A program made the position numbers and the translations under genes. Below, one piece after another: positions 54,898 through 64,000 of a stretch of 64,000 nt of DNA. The notes below the pieces were generated by a model that saw nothing but the letters and a program-made list of their open reading frames with translations, was not told where the DNA came from and did no database searches. Every line of letters begins with the position of its first letter. The stretch's first letter is position 1. This DNA comes from Chromatiales bacterium (GTDB taxonomy: Bacteria; Pseudomonadota; Gammaproteobacteria; UBA6429; Thiohalophilaceae), in NCBI GenBank assembly GCA_027032075.1, contig JALVOC010000220.1:1-64000 (forward strand), in the 5' to 3' direction.

Positions 54898-56115
54898 TTA
54901 CTTAGCCGAATGACCGGTCATTTTGATTTCGACTTTTTCATCATCCTTCAGGCTGCCATAGTACTCTCTGAGGATCTCGAGTACTTCCGGACGGCTGAAG
55001 TGGTCCGGTACTTCGGTGCCTTCGGACAGGGCCTTGCGCAACTTGGTACCGGATAACAGCAGACGATCTTCCGCATCGTGAGGACAGGTCTTCATCGAGG
55101 CCATGCCTTCACACTTGTTGCACCAGAAGGTCCAGTCGATCTTCAGGGCCTGGGTTTCCAGTGCATCTGCAGGAATTTCGTCGAAGATGTGATGGGCGTC
55201 AAACGGCCCATAGTAGTCACCCACACCCGCATGGTCGCGACCGACGATCAGGTGTGAACAACCGTAGTTCTGACGGAAAAGAGCGTGCAGCAGGGCCTCA
55301 CGCGGGCCGGCATAACGCATGTCCAGCGGATAGCCTGCCTGGATCACGGTATTGTCGGCAAAATACTTGTCGATCAGGGTGCCGATGGCCTTGCTGCGCA
55401 CGTCGGCGGGGATGTCACCCGGTTTCAGTTTGCCCAGCAGGGAGTGGATCAGCACGCCGTCGAGGGTCTCGATGGCGATTTTTGCCAGGTATTCGTGGGA
55501 ACGGTGCATCGGGTTGCGGGTCTGGAAGGCCGCGATGGTTTTCCAGCCGCGTTTTTGGAATTCCTCACGGGACTGGGCCGGCGTCATGAACTGGTCGCCG
55601 TATTCTTCCGGGAAACCGCCCTGCGAGAGCACCTTGACGGGACCCGCCAGGTTGACGTCGCCCTGCTCCATGACCATTTTCACCCCGGGGTGTTCCAGGT
55701 CAGTGGTTTTGTAAACCTGCATGCATTCGTGGGCTTTGTCGATGGTGTATTTTTCGGTGACCTTCATGGTGGCAAGGATTTCGCTGCGTTCAGGATCGAA
55801 CAACGCGACCTCGTCACCTTCTTTGATTGAGTCAGCCGTGGCTTTGTCGGTGGAGAGTGTGACAGGGATGGGCCAGAACAGACCGTTGGCCATCTTCATG
55901 CCGTCACAGACTCCCTCCCAGTCGCCATGGGTCATGAAACCTTCCAGCGGAGTGAATCCGCCGATGCCCATCATGATGATGTCGCCGGCTTCACGGGAAC
56001 TGACGTTGACTTTAGGCAGGCTTGCCGCTTTTTCTTTCTCGGCTGCCAGTGCCTCCCCTTCGAGCAGCAGCGGTTTCAGTTCACCGCCGCCATGTGGATT
56101 GACTAGCTTGGACAT
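54898..56115 (-). CDS. sat: Dissimilatory ATP sulfurylase Sat
   Basis: A 405-residue ATP sulfurylase. In sulfur oxidisers it turns APS and pyrophosphate into ATP and sulfate. It shows the active-site [13 protein letters not shown] (HxxH) motif, [21 protein letters not shown] and the metal-binding [16 protein letters not shown] cysteines typical of the dissimilatory type. The frame is open to 56196; ATG 56115 ([13 protein letters not shown]) has AAGGACGG before it and matches the family. Confidence 0.97.
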   Translation of the reverse strand: MSKLVNPHGGGELKPLLLEGEALAAEKEKAASLPKVNVSSREAGDIIMMGIGGFTPLEGFMTHGDWEGVCDGMKMANGLFWPIPVTLSTDKATADSIKEGDEVALFDPERSEILATMKVTEKYTIDKAHECMQVYKTTDLEHPGVKMVMEQGDVNLAGPVKVLSQGGFPEEYGDQFMTPAQSREEFQKRGWKTIAAFQTRNPMHRSHEYLAKIAIETLDGVLIHSLLGKLKPGDIPADVRSKAIGTLIDKYFADNTVIQAGYPLDMRYAGPREALLHALFRQNYGCSHLIVGRDHAGVGDYYGPFDAHHIFDEIPADALETQALKIDWTFWCNKCEGMASMKTCPHDAEDRLLLSGTKLRKALSEGTEVPDHFSRPEVLEILREYYGSLKDDEKVEIKMTGHSAK

Positions 56116-56575
56116 AGACCGTCCTTCTTTGTAGATTAGTTGTACCCAAGTGTGTTCCCGGCACACGGTTTTGCCAGGGGAGCCTAAGTTATCCACTTTT
56201 CATGGTAAAAGAAAGGCTCTTTAGCATTGAAAAACACTAGTATTACATTGTTGTGTATAAGTGGATTTTATTTGATGCGCGTGCTGGGGTTTGATTTTCG
56301 CCTAAGTGCTTTATTTATATAGGAATTTATAAAATCAGGGCAATGACGGAATTTGGATTCATGCTTTGGTGCGATTTTTATTTCATGGCCTTTGAATGGC
56401 GTGGCAGGCGCAGGTAAACAGGCCGGCCCGGCCGTGGCGGGGGCGTTGCCGGTAGGAAAGCGGTTGGACATGGCGGCTGATTTTGGGCGGGGCGGAGTGC
56501 GTTCTCCAGGAACGGCTGCCGGAAAATGTGCCGGTATCCCGCCCGCCTGGCCCTATGTATATGGAATATTCCGGC
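56116..56575. other. sat promoter region
   Basis: About 460 bp between sat and the receiver gene, both on the minus strand. AT-rich near 56210-56350 and GC-rich after that. Open frames in 56268-56628 are judged spurious. No Dnr box. Confidence 0.5.
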
Positions 56576-56962
56576 TCAAAAGGTATCCCAAAGCCGCCGG
56601 ATCTCGTTTGCCAGTGTCATCGGGTTGAACGGTTTGGGGATCACGCCCACGGAATCGAGCTTAAGGTATTCCTCCATCTCTTCCGGCTGGATTTTGGCGG
56701 TCAGGAAAATAGCAGGTGTTTTCGCCAGTCCCGGTTGCTGCCGCAGTTGGACCAGCGTGTCCGGACCATCGAGGCCGGGGAGCATCACATCGAGCAACAA
56801 CAGGTCGGGCTTGAAGTCAGCCACTTTTTCAAGCGCCTCCTCACCATTGTTGCAGATCTCGAGGGTGAAACCGCCGATCTCTTCCAATGCCATCCTGGCA
56901 ATTGCCTGAATATCAGGTTCATCTTCCACATACAGGATGCATTTCAGAGTTGTCGAGGCCAT
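56576..56962 (-). CDS. Single-domain response regulator (CheY-like)
   Basis: A 128-residue receiver domain with the acidic pair (YVEDEPD), phospho-acceptor Asp in LLLLDVMLPGLDG, Thr in FLTAK and Lys in IPKPFNP. No output domain. ATG 56962 is preferred to ATG 56977 because GAGGGTGG lies just before it. No histidine kinase is nearby. Confidence 0.88.
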   Translation of the reverse strand: MASTTLKCILYVEDEPDIQAIARMALEEIGGFTLEICNNGEEALEKVADFKPDLLLLDVMLPGLDGPDTLVQLRQQPGLAKTPAIFLTAKIQPEEMEEYLKLDSVGVIPKPFNPMTLANEIRRLWDTF

Positions 56963-57195
56963 CGTAACCACCCTCATTTACAGCGACTCAGTCAACCCAG
57001 CATATCGGTACCCCAAGAGATATCAACGCCATTTTTTATGTTCGTTTTTTAACCAGTCACCGGCTGTCAATGTTTAGGGATTTCAACAGCTTGCAAAAAG
57101 CCGGATAAAGGCTGCGCCTTTATCCGGCAGGGGGAAAAGAGAGGGGGTGAGGATAAATTCCGTTTTAAATCCCTGATAACATAATGATTATATTG

Positions 57196-58563
57196 TTATT
57201 TCAAATAGAGGAAGAGGGCGCCGTTGCCCCGCTTGATGTTGAGCAGCAGGGATCGGCTGTTGGCGACGATTTGCTGTAATTCTTCCAGCGAGGTCACTGT
57301 CCGGCGGTTGGCGGAGACGATGATGTCACCTTTGCGCAGCCCGTTTCGCCAGGCGATGCTGCCCGGTTCGACTTCCGCGATCAATATGCCGCCTTTCAGT
57401 CTGCCATAGGCGCGGTGGTTTTCCTCCAGATTGGTGAGCAAGGTGCCGCTCAACTGGGGGTGGATCTGTTTTCCCGCCAGTTCGGATGAGACAGGCTTTT
57501 CCACTTTCGCCGTGAGTGTCAGTTTGCGGCCTTCGCGCAAAACCTTGATGGTTACTTTTTCTCCTATCCGCAGCAGGCCGACACTGTTGCGCAGGGTGTT
57601 GGCATCACGCACCATTTTGCCATTGATGTGGGTGATGATGTCGCCAGCGCGCAGACCGGCGCGATCGGCCGCCGAGCCGGGGGTCACCTGGGTGACAACG
57701 GCACCGCGGTGGAACTTGATGCCGAAAGCCTGCGCCAGCTCAGGTGTGAGATCCTGGGCCTGGGCGCCCAGCCGCCCCCGCTGGACCTTTCCATGGCTGA
57801 GCAACTGCTGCATGATGTCGTGCGCCATGTTGATCGGGATGGCAAAACCGATGCCGATATTCCCGCCGGACTGGGAGAGAATCGCGGTGTTGATACCCAT
57901 CAATTCACCGCGCAGGTTCACCAGCGCGCCGCCCGAGTTACCGGGATTGATCGACGCATCCGTCTGGATGAAGTCTTCAAAGCCCTCGATCCCGAGACCG
58001 CTGCGGCCGATGGCGCTGACGATCCCCGAGGTGACCGTCTGTCCCAGACCGAAAGGGTTGCCGATGGCCACAACAAAGTCGCCCACCCGGATCTTGCTGG
58101 AGTCGGCCAGGGGGATGGCGGTGAGATTTTTTGCCTTGATCTGGATGACGGCGACATCGGTATCCGGATCGGTGCCGATGAGTTTGGCGCTGTGGGTTTC
58201 ACCATTACGCAGGGTGACCTGGATCTCGTCGGCGTGATCGATAACGTGATTGTTTGTCAGGATGTAACCTTTTTTTGCATCCACCACCACACCGGAGCCG
58301 AGGCTTTGGGTGCGCCGCTCCCGTGTCTGATCGGGGATATCAAAAAAATGACGGAAAAAGGGATCGTTGAACAGCGGATTTTCCTGCACCCTGATCCGCC
58401 CCACCGTGGCGATGTTGACAACCGCGGGCATGACCCGCTCCAGCATGGGCGCCAGGCTGGGAAGTTTTTCCCCCTGGCTGTCGCTCACCGGCAACGAGGC
58501 GTGCGAGGAGAAAGCGAAGATCAGAAGGAGAAAAAGCGACACAAAGCGGGCAAGAGGTAGCAT
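57196..58563 (-). CDS. Periplasmic serine protease DegP/DegQ (HtrA)
   Basis: A 455-residue HtrA-family protease/chaperone: signal peptide (SSHA-SLP), trypsin-like domain with His in TNNHVIDH, Asp in DTDVAVIQ and Ser in NPGNSGGAL, then two PDZ domains (about residues 260-345 and 365-455). The length and two PDZ domains fit DegP or DegQ. The frame is open to 58680; ATG 58563 starts a clear signal peptide. It lies after the Hsp20 genes on the same strand, beyond a perfect palindrome. Confidence 0.93.
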   Translation of the reverse strand: MLPLARFVSLFLLLIFAFSSHASLPVSDSQGEKLPSLAPMLERVMPAVVNIATVGRIRVQENPLFNDPFFRHFFDIPDQTRERRTQSLGSGVVVDAKKGYILTNNHVIDHADEIQVTLRNGETHSAKLIGTDPDTDVAVIQIKAKNLTAIPLADSSKIRVGDFVVAIGNPFGLGQTVTSGIVSAIGRSGLGIEGFEDFIQTDASINPGNSGGALVNLRGELMGINTAILSQSGGNIGIGFAIPINMAHDIMQQLLSHGKVQRGRLGAQAQDLTPELAQAFGIKFHRGAVVTQVTPGSAADRAGLRAGDIITHINGKMVRDANTLRNSVGLLRIGEKVTIKVLREGRKLTLTAKVEKPVSSELAGKQIHPQLSGTLLTNLEENHRAYGRLKGGILIAEVEPGSIAWRNGLRKGDIIVSANRRTVTSLEELQQIVANSRSLLLNIKRGNGALFLYLK

Positions 58564-58600
58564 AGAAACAATGGCTCCATTATATTGTTCAAGGTATCGT

Positions 58601-58630
58601 AAACACGGCGCGGCATGCCGCGCCGTGTTT
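58601..58630. repeat. Perfect 30-bp palindrome
   Basis: AAACACGGCGCGGCA (58601-58615) is followed at once by its exact reverse complement (58616-58630). It is 38 bp before degP, on the upstream side, and may be a terminator for the Hsp20 genes or a protein site. Confidence 0.8.
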
Positions 58631-58804
58631 ATCATCGCTGGGATGATCGTGCAGGCCCGGCCTGCCATGATCGGTAACAATCAGATTTTATAGACTCAAA
58701 GAAGCGTAAAAGTTCAAAGGTATTTTGCCGACAGCGGAGAACCGGCCCCTCGATTTATGGAAATCGCTGTTGGCTAAAGTCTACACCTTACTTTACACAG
58801 CTAT

Positions 58805-59311
58805 TCAGACTACCTGAACTTCAATCCGCCGCCGTTTTGCATGTTTTGCCTTGGGCAGATGCACGGTGAGGACGCCCCGTTTGTATTTTGCCCGTGCCTT
58901 GTCTTCTTCCACCGGAGCGGGGAGTTCAAAGGCGCGCTCAAACCGGCCATAGGCACATTCGAGCATATAGTAGTGCCCGTGGCTTTTTTCCCGCTGGGCG
59001 CGTTTTTCACCCCGTACCACCAGGTAGTTTTCATCGATCACGCTGAGATCAAAATCGCCCGATTCCATTCCCGGCGCTTCGAGGCGGACGATGATTTCAT
59101 CCTTTTTTTCCTCGATTTCCGCTGCCAGCAGGCCCCAGCGGGATCCTTGCAGCATGGCCTGATCTTCGGGTGTCTCCACCTCATCGCGGTGACGAATGGG
59201 GTTGAAGCGGGTGAGCGCCTGCGAAGTGCGTTGGCGCAGGTGGTGCCAGCCTTCCGACACGTTCTCGAACGCCTGGCTGAGACCTTCACGTAACTGGGCA
59301 AGTGAGCTCAT
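58805..59311 (-). CDS. Small heat-shock protein Hsp20 (divergent N-terminus)
   Basis: A 168-residue alpha-crystallin-domain protein: ACD strands IEEKKDEIIVRLEAPGMESGDFDLSVIDENYLVVRGEKR and the A-x-x-x-x-G-V-L motif as KYKRGVLTVHLPKA. The N-terminal 60 residues are helical and unlike the classic Hsp20. It is 93 nt after the other Hsp20 gene and probably in the same operon. Confidence 0.9.
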   Translation of the reverse strand: MSSLAQLREGLSQAFENVSEGWHHLRQRTSQALTRFNPIRHRDEVETPEDQAMLQGSRWGLLAAEIEEKKDEIIVRLEAPGMESGDFDLSVIDENYLVVRGEKRAQREKSHGHYYMLECAYGRFERAFELPAPVEEDKARAKYKRGVLTVHLPKAKHAKRRRIEVQVV

Positions 59312-59404
59312 TGTTGTTACCTCTTGTTATTTTCCAGTCAAAACCACCACCCCCTGGCGGCATCCTTGTTTGTCCCACTGCCGCCAGGGAGCAATTCGTG
59401 AGTA

Positions 59405-59842
59405 TCATCCTTCCACGCTGATCTTGCGTGGTTGCAGTTTTTCCTGCTTGGGGATGGTGATTTCCAGCACGCCATGCTTGCTCTTGGCGCTGATCTTGTC
59501 TGCGTCAGCGGTATCGGGCAGGCTGAAGCGGCGGTAAAAAGAACCGCGCTGGCGTTCGACACGCTTGTAACCTTCCTTTTCCTCCTTGGTTTCGGTCTCA
59601 CGTTCACCTTTGATGGTCAACATGCCGTTTTCCATGTTCACTTCGATGTCCTTGGGATCCACACCGGGAATATCGGCACTGATCACAAAAGCGTCATCGG
59701 TTTCTTTGATATCAACTGCCGGTACCCAATCGCTGGTGATAATGTTGCTGCCTTCACGGTTTTCACCGGGCTCAAACAGGCTGTCCATTTCACGGCGCAA
59801 TTGGTTCAGCATGCTCCACGGTTCATAACGTACCAGGGCCAT
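59405..59842 (-). CDS. Small heat-shock protein Hsp20
   Basis: A 145-residue classic Hsp20: MALVRYEPWSMLNQLRREMDSLFE start, ACD with PAVDIKETDDAFVISADIPGVDPKDIEVNMENGMLTIKGERE and KHGVLEITIPKQEK (I-x-I/V follow-up). It prevents aggregation of unfolded protein. A sigma-32-like promoter lies 70-100 bp upstream. Confidence 0.95.
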   Translation of the reverse strand: MALVRYEPWSMLNQLRREMDSLFEPGENREGSNIITSDWVPAVDIKETDDAFVISADIPGVDPKDIEVNMENGMLTIKGERETETKEEKEGYKRVERQRGSFYRRFSLPDTADADKISAKSKHGVLEITIPKQEKLQPRKISVEG

Positions 59843-59910
59843 TTTGTCTCTCCTTTTCTGAAGTTGACTTTGTGCGCTTGTTCAAGCGCCCGTGTGTTTA
59901 CTGTTGAATG

Positions 59911-59941
59911 ATGTGGGTGCAGGGGAGGATTTCTTCAAGGG
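59911..59941 (-). promoter_or_regulatory. Heat-shock (sigma-32-like) promoter
   Basis: Reading the minus strand: CCCTTGAA (59941-59934), 14 nt, then CACCCACAT (59919-59911), close to the CTTGAA/CCCCATnT pattern. The Hsp20 ATG is at 59842. Confidence 0.55.
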
Positions 59942-60226
59942 TTTGCTAACGGCCGTTCGCCACAGTGCCGTTTTCGCTGACCTCCCCCGTTGCGATAAAA
60001 AATCACTGGATGTGAGCGACCCCTAACCGGGAAAGAGGCGTAAATACAGCAATATTAGAAATACTATATGTAGTGGCAGAGGTGAAGGCGGGTTCGACCC
60101 GCAAATATGGCGCCCAGGCCGCTAAAGCGTGCATAACTATCTGATTATTAATGAAATAATAATTATGGAAAAATTGCGAACTGGCTGTTGACACCCCCTC
60201 GAAGAGTGTCATAAGCTTAGCGGATA

Positions 60227-60242
60227 CCACAATATATTGTGT
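60227..60242. promoter_or_regulatory. NrdR box upstream of nrdJ
   Basis: CCACAATATATTGTGT matches the NrdR consensus acaCwAtATaTwGtgt at almost all positions, with a perfect CACAATATATTGTG core. NrdR represses ribonucleotide reductase genes, which fits the next gene. A second match is ATACTATATGTAGTGG at 60061-60076. Confidence 0.75.
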
Positions 60243-60508
60243 TTTTATAAAAACAGCTGTTCTGGGTGGTATCCGTACCGGGCGCCGGGGGCATGGCACT
60301 CCGCCTGGACCAGAAGCAGCGTAGAACAAGGCCTGGCAGGCCGCAGAAAAACAAGACAGGGATAATCCGGCTCAAATCCGTATCTATACTACATATATGG
60401 TTAGTAACCATCGCAGGACCTCTTGCCGTTGAAGGTTCGCCAGGTGGGGGAACGGACAGCCAAAACATCTAACAACAACCGGGGTCTATTCGGAGGAATT
60501 TCATCGAC

Positions 60509-63500
60509 ATGAGCGCCCAAATACACGATCTCAATGCCGCAGTCACCAACGCTGCCACTATCCCCTTCCAGGAAGCGTCTCTCGATATCTGGGACAAGAA
60601 ATACCGGCTTAAATCCAAAACCGGAGAAATTGTTGATCAAGACATCGACGCGACCTATCAACGGGTGGCCGGCGCGCTGGCCGAAGTCGAGGAAGAGCCG
60701 CTGCGGGAAGAGTGGCGGGAGTCCTTTTTATGGGCGCTGCGCCACGGTGCCATTCCCGCCGGGCGCATCATCTCCAACGCCGGTGCGCAGGCGCACAAAC
60801 CGGCGACCTCCACCATCAACTGCACCGTCTCCGGCACCATCCGGGATTCCATGGATGACATCCTCGAAAAGGTGCACGAGGCAGGGCTTACGTTAAAAGC
60901 GGGCTGTGTTGCACCGGGAACCCTGGTGTATACGGAGCAGGGGCTCGTGACGGCAGATCGCGCAGTGCAGGAAAAGCATGAGCAGATCCTGTGTTATGAC
61001 CGCATACAAAAACGGTTTGAACTACGAAACATTGAACAGCATCTTACTACGCGGGTGAGGCGTGAGGAAAATATCGAAATCGTCTCCAACGGCGCCTCGC
61101 TCAAGACTTCGATAAAACACCCGGTATTGATCTGCCGTAACGACAAGTTGCGCTATGTGCGCGCCGATGAAGTACGGCAGGATGATGCGCTGGTTCATTA
61201 TCAACTGCCATGGTCGTTTGATGCTGCCCGTGCCATGGATGCCTGGTTTGCCGGTGCGCATCTGGGTGATGGCAGCGCAGAGGGGAAACATTTTACCTGC
61301 AAGACCACGCGTAACAGCTGGACCGGGCGTGCCCATAAGGCCGGAAAGCGTCTGGTGTTCAAGATACGTGCGGCAGAGCGGGAAGTGGTTGAACGCTATG
61401 CAGAGTTCTTCCGCGCTTTCTGTGGTTCACGGGCGCGTGTGGTGGCAGCGCAGACCGGCAACGGTACCCTGGTATGGGATTATTGTGTCGCCAGTGTCGA
61501 GGCCAGTAAGGCGGCCGAATTGATTGACCACCAGGTTGGCGGAAAAACGGCGGCACTGGCCGTGCCGGCGTGGGTGGCGCAACATCCTGAAAAATATTTC
61601 CTGCCGTTTCTGGCGGGGCTGATCGATACCGACGGTACGGTCAGCCAGGAAGACGGCAGCGTGACAATTGCAATGCAAAGCCATCGTTTTGCCGAAGAAC
61701 TCAAATCACTTCTGGCCCTGTTTGGCGTGCATGGTGGAATAACCCTTCGCCAACAGCGCAGCCATGAAGATGCGGCAAAGCGCATTGGCGACGACGGAGG
61801 CGCCATGCTCAGGATCTCCGATTCAGGCTTCCTCAAACAGGTCGCCAGGCAGATGGCTGATAGCGGTAAACGCAACCGTATTCGCAAGTACGCCACACAG
61901 TCCGGCCAGTATGATCGCTATGTCATGACTGGCGCATTGCGCGATGCCCTGCAACGCGAGGCAGGCGCACTCCCGCACCCAGAACGTCAACGACTGGGTT
62001 TTTATCATGGTTACCATCAGGAACGTGTCGTGAGCCGCATCTGGCTGGATCGCTGGCAGCAACGTTTTCCTCATCTGCGTGAACTGATCCGTTTTGTCCG
62101 CACCTTGCGCCCGGTTGAGGCCGTTCACCGCAATCTTGATCTGGCGGAAACCTTTTACGACTTTACGGTTGAAAAACACAATAACTATCTGGCCGGCAAC
62201 AGTGGCCTGATGGTCATCCATAATTGCGGCATCGGTTATGAATTTTCCACCCTGCGTCCCAAGGGTGCCTATGTGTCCGGTGCCGGCGCCTACACTTCCG
62301 GGCCGCTCTCTTTCATGGATATCTACGACAAGATGTGTTTCACCATTTCCAGTGCCGGTGGCCGCCGTGGCGCGCAAATGGCAACCTTCGATATCGGCCA
62401 TCCGGATGTGATGGATTTTATCCGCGCCAAACGCGAACATGGCCGCCTGCGCCAGTTTAATCTGTCGTTGCTGATCACCGATGATTTCATGCACGCGGTG
62501 CAAAACAATGCCGACTGGTCACTGGCCTTTCCCCTCACCGAGACGGAAGTCGAGGAAGAGGGCATCGATCTGCACGACAGCAGTGCCGTGCTCTGGCGTG
62601 ACTGGCCGCTGAAGGAAGGCTATGTCACCAACAAGAACGGCCAGGTGGCCTGCCGCATCTACAAGACCATCAAGGCGCACCATCTGTGGAACCTGATCAT
62701 GTCCTCCACTTATGATTTTGCCGAGCCGGGTTTCATCCTTATCGACAAAGTCAACGAAATGAACAACAACTGGTTCTGCGAAAACATCCGCGCCACCAAC
62801 CCCTGTGGCGAACAACCGTTGCCGCCCTATGGTTCATGCCTGTTGGGTTCGGTCAACCTCACCAAGTTCGTACGCAATCCGTTTACCGAAAAAGCCGAGT
62901 TCGACTGGGAGGAATTCCGCAAAGTGGTCAGCATCTTCACCCGCATGCTGGATAACGTGGTGGAGATCAACGGCCTGCCGCTGGAAGGTCAGCGCAACGA
63001 AATTCTCAGCAAACGCCGTCACGGCATGGGTTTCCTCGGGCTGGGTTCCACCCTTACCATGTTGCGCAAAAAATATGGCGAAGCCGACGCAGTCGAATTT
63101 ACCGAGCAGGTCAGTCGCGAACTGGCGCTCACCGGCTGGCATGCGGCGCTGGAACTGGCGAAGGAAAAAGGGCCGGCCCCAATCCTGGAGCAGGAGTTCA
63201 AGGTAACTGCCGAGATGCTGCGCAAACGGCCAGAGATGAGAAAAGACGGCTACAAGGTCGGCAGCAAGGTAAAAGGCAAAGTGCTGCACGCCAGGTACAG
63301 CCGCTACATGCAGCAAGTGGCAAAAGTGGATCCGGAGCTGGTGGAGCAACTGGCCGAAGTCGGTGCCCGCTTCACCCACCACAGCTCCATTGCGCCCACC
63401 GGCACGATCTCCCTGTCACTGGCCAACAACGCCAGTAACGGCATCGAGCCAAGTTTTGCGCACCATTACTCGCGTAACGTAATCCGGGAAGGGCGCAAAA

Positions 63501-63985
63501 CCAAGGAGAAGGTGGATGTCTACTCCTTTGAACTGCTCGCCTACCGTGAGCTGGTCAACCCCAAAGCCGTGCCGTTTGCCGAAGAGGAGGATGCCAAGCT
63601 GCCCGATTACTTCATCTCGGCCGACGACATCACGCCCAAGGCGCATGTTGATATTCAGGCCGCGGCACAGACATGGATCGATTCCTCCATCTCCAAGACC
63701 GCCAACGTGCCAACCGATTACCCCTTCGAGGACTTCAAGAACATCTACATGTACGCCTACGAAAAGGGGCTGAAAGGCTGCACCACCTTCCGCTTCAACC
63801 CGGAAGTGTTCCAGGGCGTGCTGGTGAAAGAAGAGGATCTGGAAAACACCACATACCGCTTCACCCTGGAAAACGGCGAAGTGATCGAGGTCAAAGGCAA
63901 CGAAGAGATCGAATACGACGGCGAAATCCACACCGCCGCGAATCTCTTTGATGCCATCAAGGAAGGGTATTACGGAAGACTGTAA
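60509..63985 (+). CDS. nrdJ: Adenosylcobalamin-dependent (class II) ribonucleotide reductase, intein-containing
   Basis: A 1158-residue precursor; after removal of a 440-residue intein the enzyme is 718 residues. It makes deoxyribonucleotides by a B12-based radical. Extein features: CGIGYEFSTLRPKGAYVSGAGAYTSGPLSFM with the N-terminal redox cysteine, NPCGEQPLPPYGSCLLGSVNL with the radical cysteine region, and HHSSIAPTGTISL near the C-terminus. It ends in EGYYGRL without the usual C-terminal cysteine pair, as in NrdJa of Pseudomonas, whose partner NrdJb carries that part; a nrdJb gene is expected beyond the window. ATG 60509 has GGAGG upstream. Confidence 0.93.
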   Translation: MSAQIHDLNAAVTNAATIPFQEASLDIWDKKYRLKSKTGEIVDQDIDATYQRVAGALAEVEEEPLREEWRESFLWALRHGAIPAGRIISNAGAQAHKPATSTINCTVSGTIRDSMDDILEKVHEAGLTLKAGCVAPGTLVYTEQGLVTADRAVQEKHEQILCYDRIQKRFELRNIEQHLTTRVRREENIEIVSNGASLKTSIKHPVLICRNDKLRYVRADEVRQDDALVHYQLPWSFDAARAMDAWFAGAHLGDGSAEGKHFTCKTTRNSWTGRAHKAGKRLVFKIRAAEREVVERYAEFFRAFCGSRARVVAAQTGNGTLVWDYCVASVEASKAAELIDHQVGGKTAALAVPAWVAQHPEKYFLPFLAGLIDTDGTVSQEDGSVTIAMQSHRFAEELKSLLALFGVHGGITLRQQRSHEDAAKRIGDDGGAMLRISDSGFLKQVARQMADSGKRNRIRKYATQSGQYDRYVMTGALRDALQREAGALPHPERQRLGFYHGYHQERVVSRIWLDRWQQRFPHLRELIRFVRTLRPVEAVHRNLDLAETFYDFTVEKHNNYLAGNSGLMVIHNCGIGYEFSTLRPKGAYVSGAGAYTSGPLSFMDIYDKMCFTISSAGGRRGAQMATFDIGHPDVMDFIRAKREHGRLRQFNLSLLITDDFMHAVQNNADWSLAFPLTETEVEEEGIDLHDSSAVLWRDWPLKEGYVTNKNGQVACRIYKTIKAHHLWNLIMSSTYDFAEPGFILIDKVNEMNNNWFCENIRATNPCGEQPLPPYGSCLLGSVNLTKFVRNPFTEKAEFDWEEFRKVVSIFTRMLDNVVEINGLPLEGQRNEILSKRRHGMGFLGLGSTLTMLRKKYGEADAVEFTEQVSRELALTGWHAALELAKEKGPAPILEQEFKVTAEMLRKRPEMRKDGYKVGSKVKGKVLHARYSRYMQQVAKVDPELVEQLAEVGARFTHHSSIAPTGTISLSLANNASNGIEPSFAHHYSRNVIREGRKTKEKVDVYSFELLAYRELVNPKAVPFAEEEDAKLPDYFISADDITPKAHVDIQAAAQTWIDSSISKTANVPTDYPFEDFKNIYMYAYEKGLKGCTTFRFNPEVFQGVLVKEEDLENTTYRFTLENGEVIEVKGNEEIEYDGEIHTAANLFDAIKEGYYGRL
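60905..62224 (+). other. LAGLIDADG intein in NrdJ
   Basis: A 440-residue intein encoded within nrdJ. It begins with Cys133 (CVAPGTLVYTEQG), has block B TSIKHPVLI, two LAGLIDADG helices (WFAGAHLGDGSA and FLAGLIDTDGTV), block F (YDFTVEKHNNYLAGN) and ends VIHN before the +1 extein Cys. All splicing residues are intact. The insertion point is just before the redox cysteine of CGIGYEF. Both endonuclease acidic residues appear present, so it may still be mobile. Confidence 0.93.
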
Positions 63986-64000
63986 TTAAAGTTAATAGCA

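Larger units (their letters stand above)
59843..60508. other. Divergent region Hsp20 / nrdJ
   Basis: About 665 bp. It holds the heat-shock promoter (59911-59941) and NrdR-like palindromes at 60061-60076, 60227-60242 and, more weakly, 60386-60401. No gene recognised. The nrdJ ribosome site is GGAGG at 60492-60496. Confidence 0.6.

Noticed and set aside
56268-56628. Short ORFs on both strands between sat and the receiver gene
   Set aside because: They overlap each other, have unusual composition and no ribosome sites.

Overview
The window looks like a chromosomal segment of a chemolithoautotrophic, sulfur-oxidising, denitrifying gammaproteobacterium. Three things point this way. There is a full dissimilatory sulfur module (sat-aprBA, QmoAB-HdrBC, cytoplasmic SoeABC). 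There is a full cd1-type nitrite reductase/heme d1 cluster next to a periplasmic nitrate reductase operon. The gene set (UbiUVT, Dnr, NirDLGH order) is of gammaproteobacterial style. No rRNA, tRNA, CRISPR array or IS element was recognised.

Layout. 1-3.3 kb: a tandem intergenic repeat, an APC permease, a TauE/SafE permease and moaA. 3.8-13.6 kb: heme A synthase, a thioredoxin-fold protein, a Dnr-type regulator, then a heme-copper NO-reductase-like operon (a 55-aa membrane peptide, a CuA subunit II, a subunit I that lacks the oxidase tyrosine, CtaB, SCO) and a separate transcription unit encoding an unusual cytochrome b-ferredoxin-MvhD fusion. 14.4-24.3 kb: nirS-E-C-F-D-L-G-H-J, an inverted FHA gene, then nirN. 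24.5-30.8 kb: napFDAGHBC. 30.8-34 kb: a lipase-like hydrolase and a GGDEF-EAL protein. 34.2-38.5 kb: two radical SAM genes with ubiU and ubiV, and a converging ubiT (O2-independent ubiquinone synthesis). 38.5-43.4 kb: soeABC. 44.2-49.2 kb: qmoAB-hdrCB. 49.6-52 kb: a PstS-like binding protein and a YkgJ-type protein. 52.3-56.1 kb: sat-aprB-aprA. 56.6-59.8 kb: a receiver protein, DegP and two small heat-shock proteins. 60.5-64 kb: a class II ribonucleotide reductase split by a LAGLIDADG intein.

How it fits together. Sulfide-derived sulfite can be oxidised in the cytoplasm either directly (SoeABC to quinone) or through APS (AprBA with QmoAB-HdrBC), with ATP recovered by Sat. Electrons can go to nitrate (Nap), nitrite (NirS) and NO (the heme-copper enzyme). 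The most striking global signal is a set of TTGAN6TCAA palindromes (FNR/Dnr boxes) placed at promoter-like distances before moaA, the NO-reductase operon, the cytochrome b fusion, nirS, nap, the radical SAM/ubiUV operon and ubiT, with two boxes at dnr itself. Read together they suggest one Dnr regulon covering respiration, molybdenum cofactor and anaerobic quinone supply. The best candidate for something not well described is the fusion protein at 11300-12838 and its presumed link to the unusual NO reductase.
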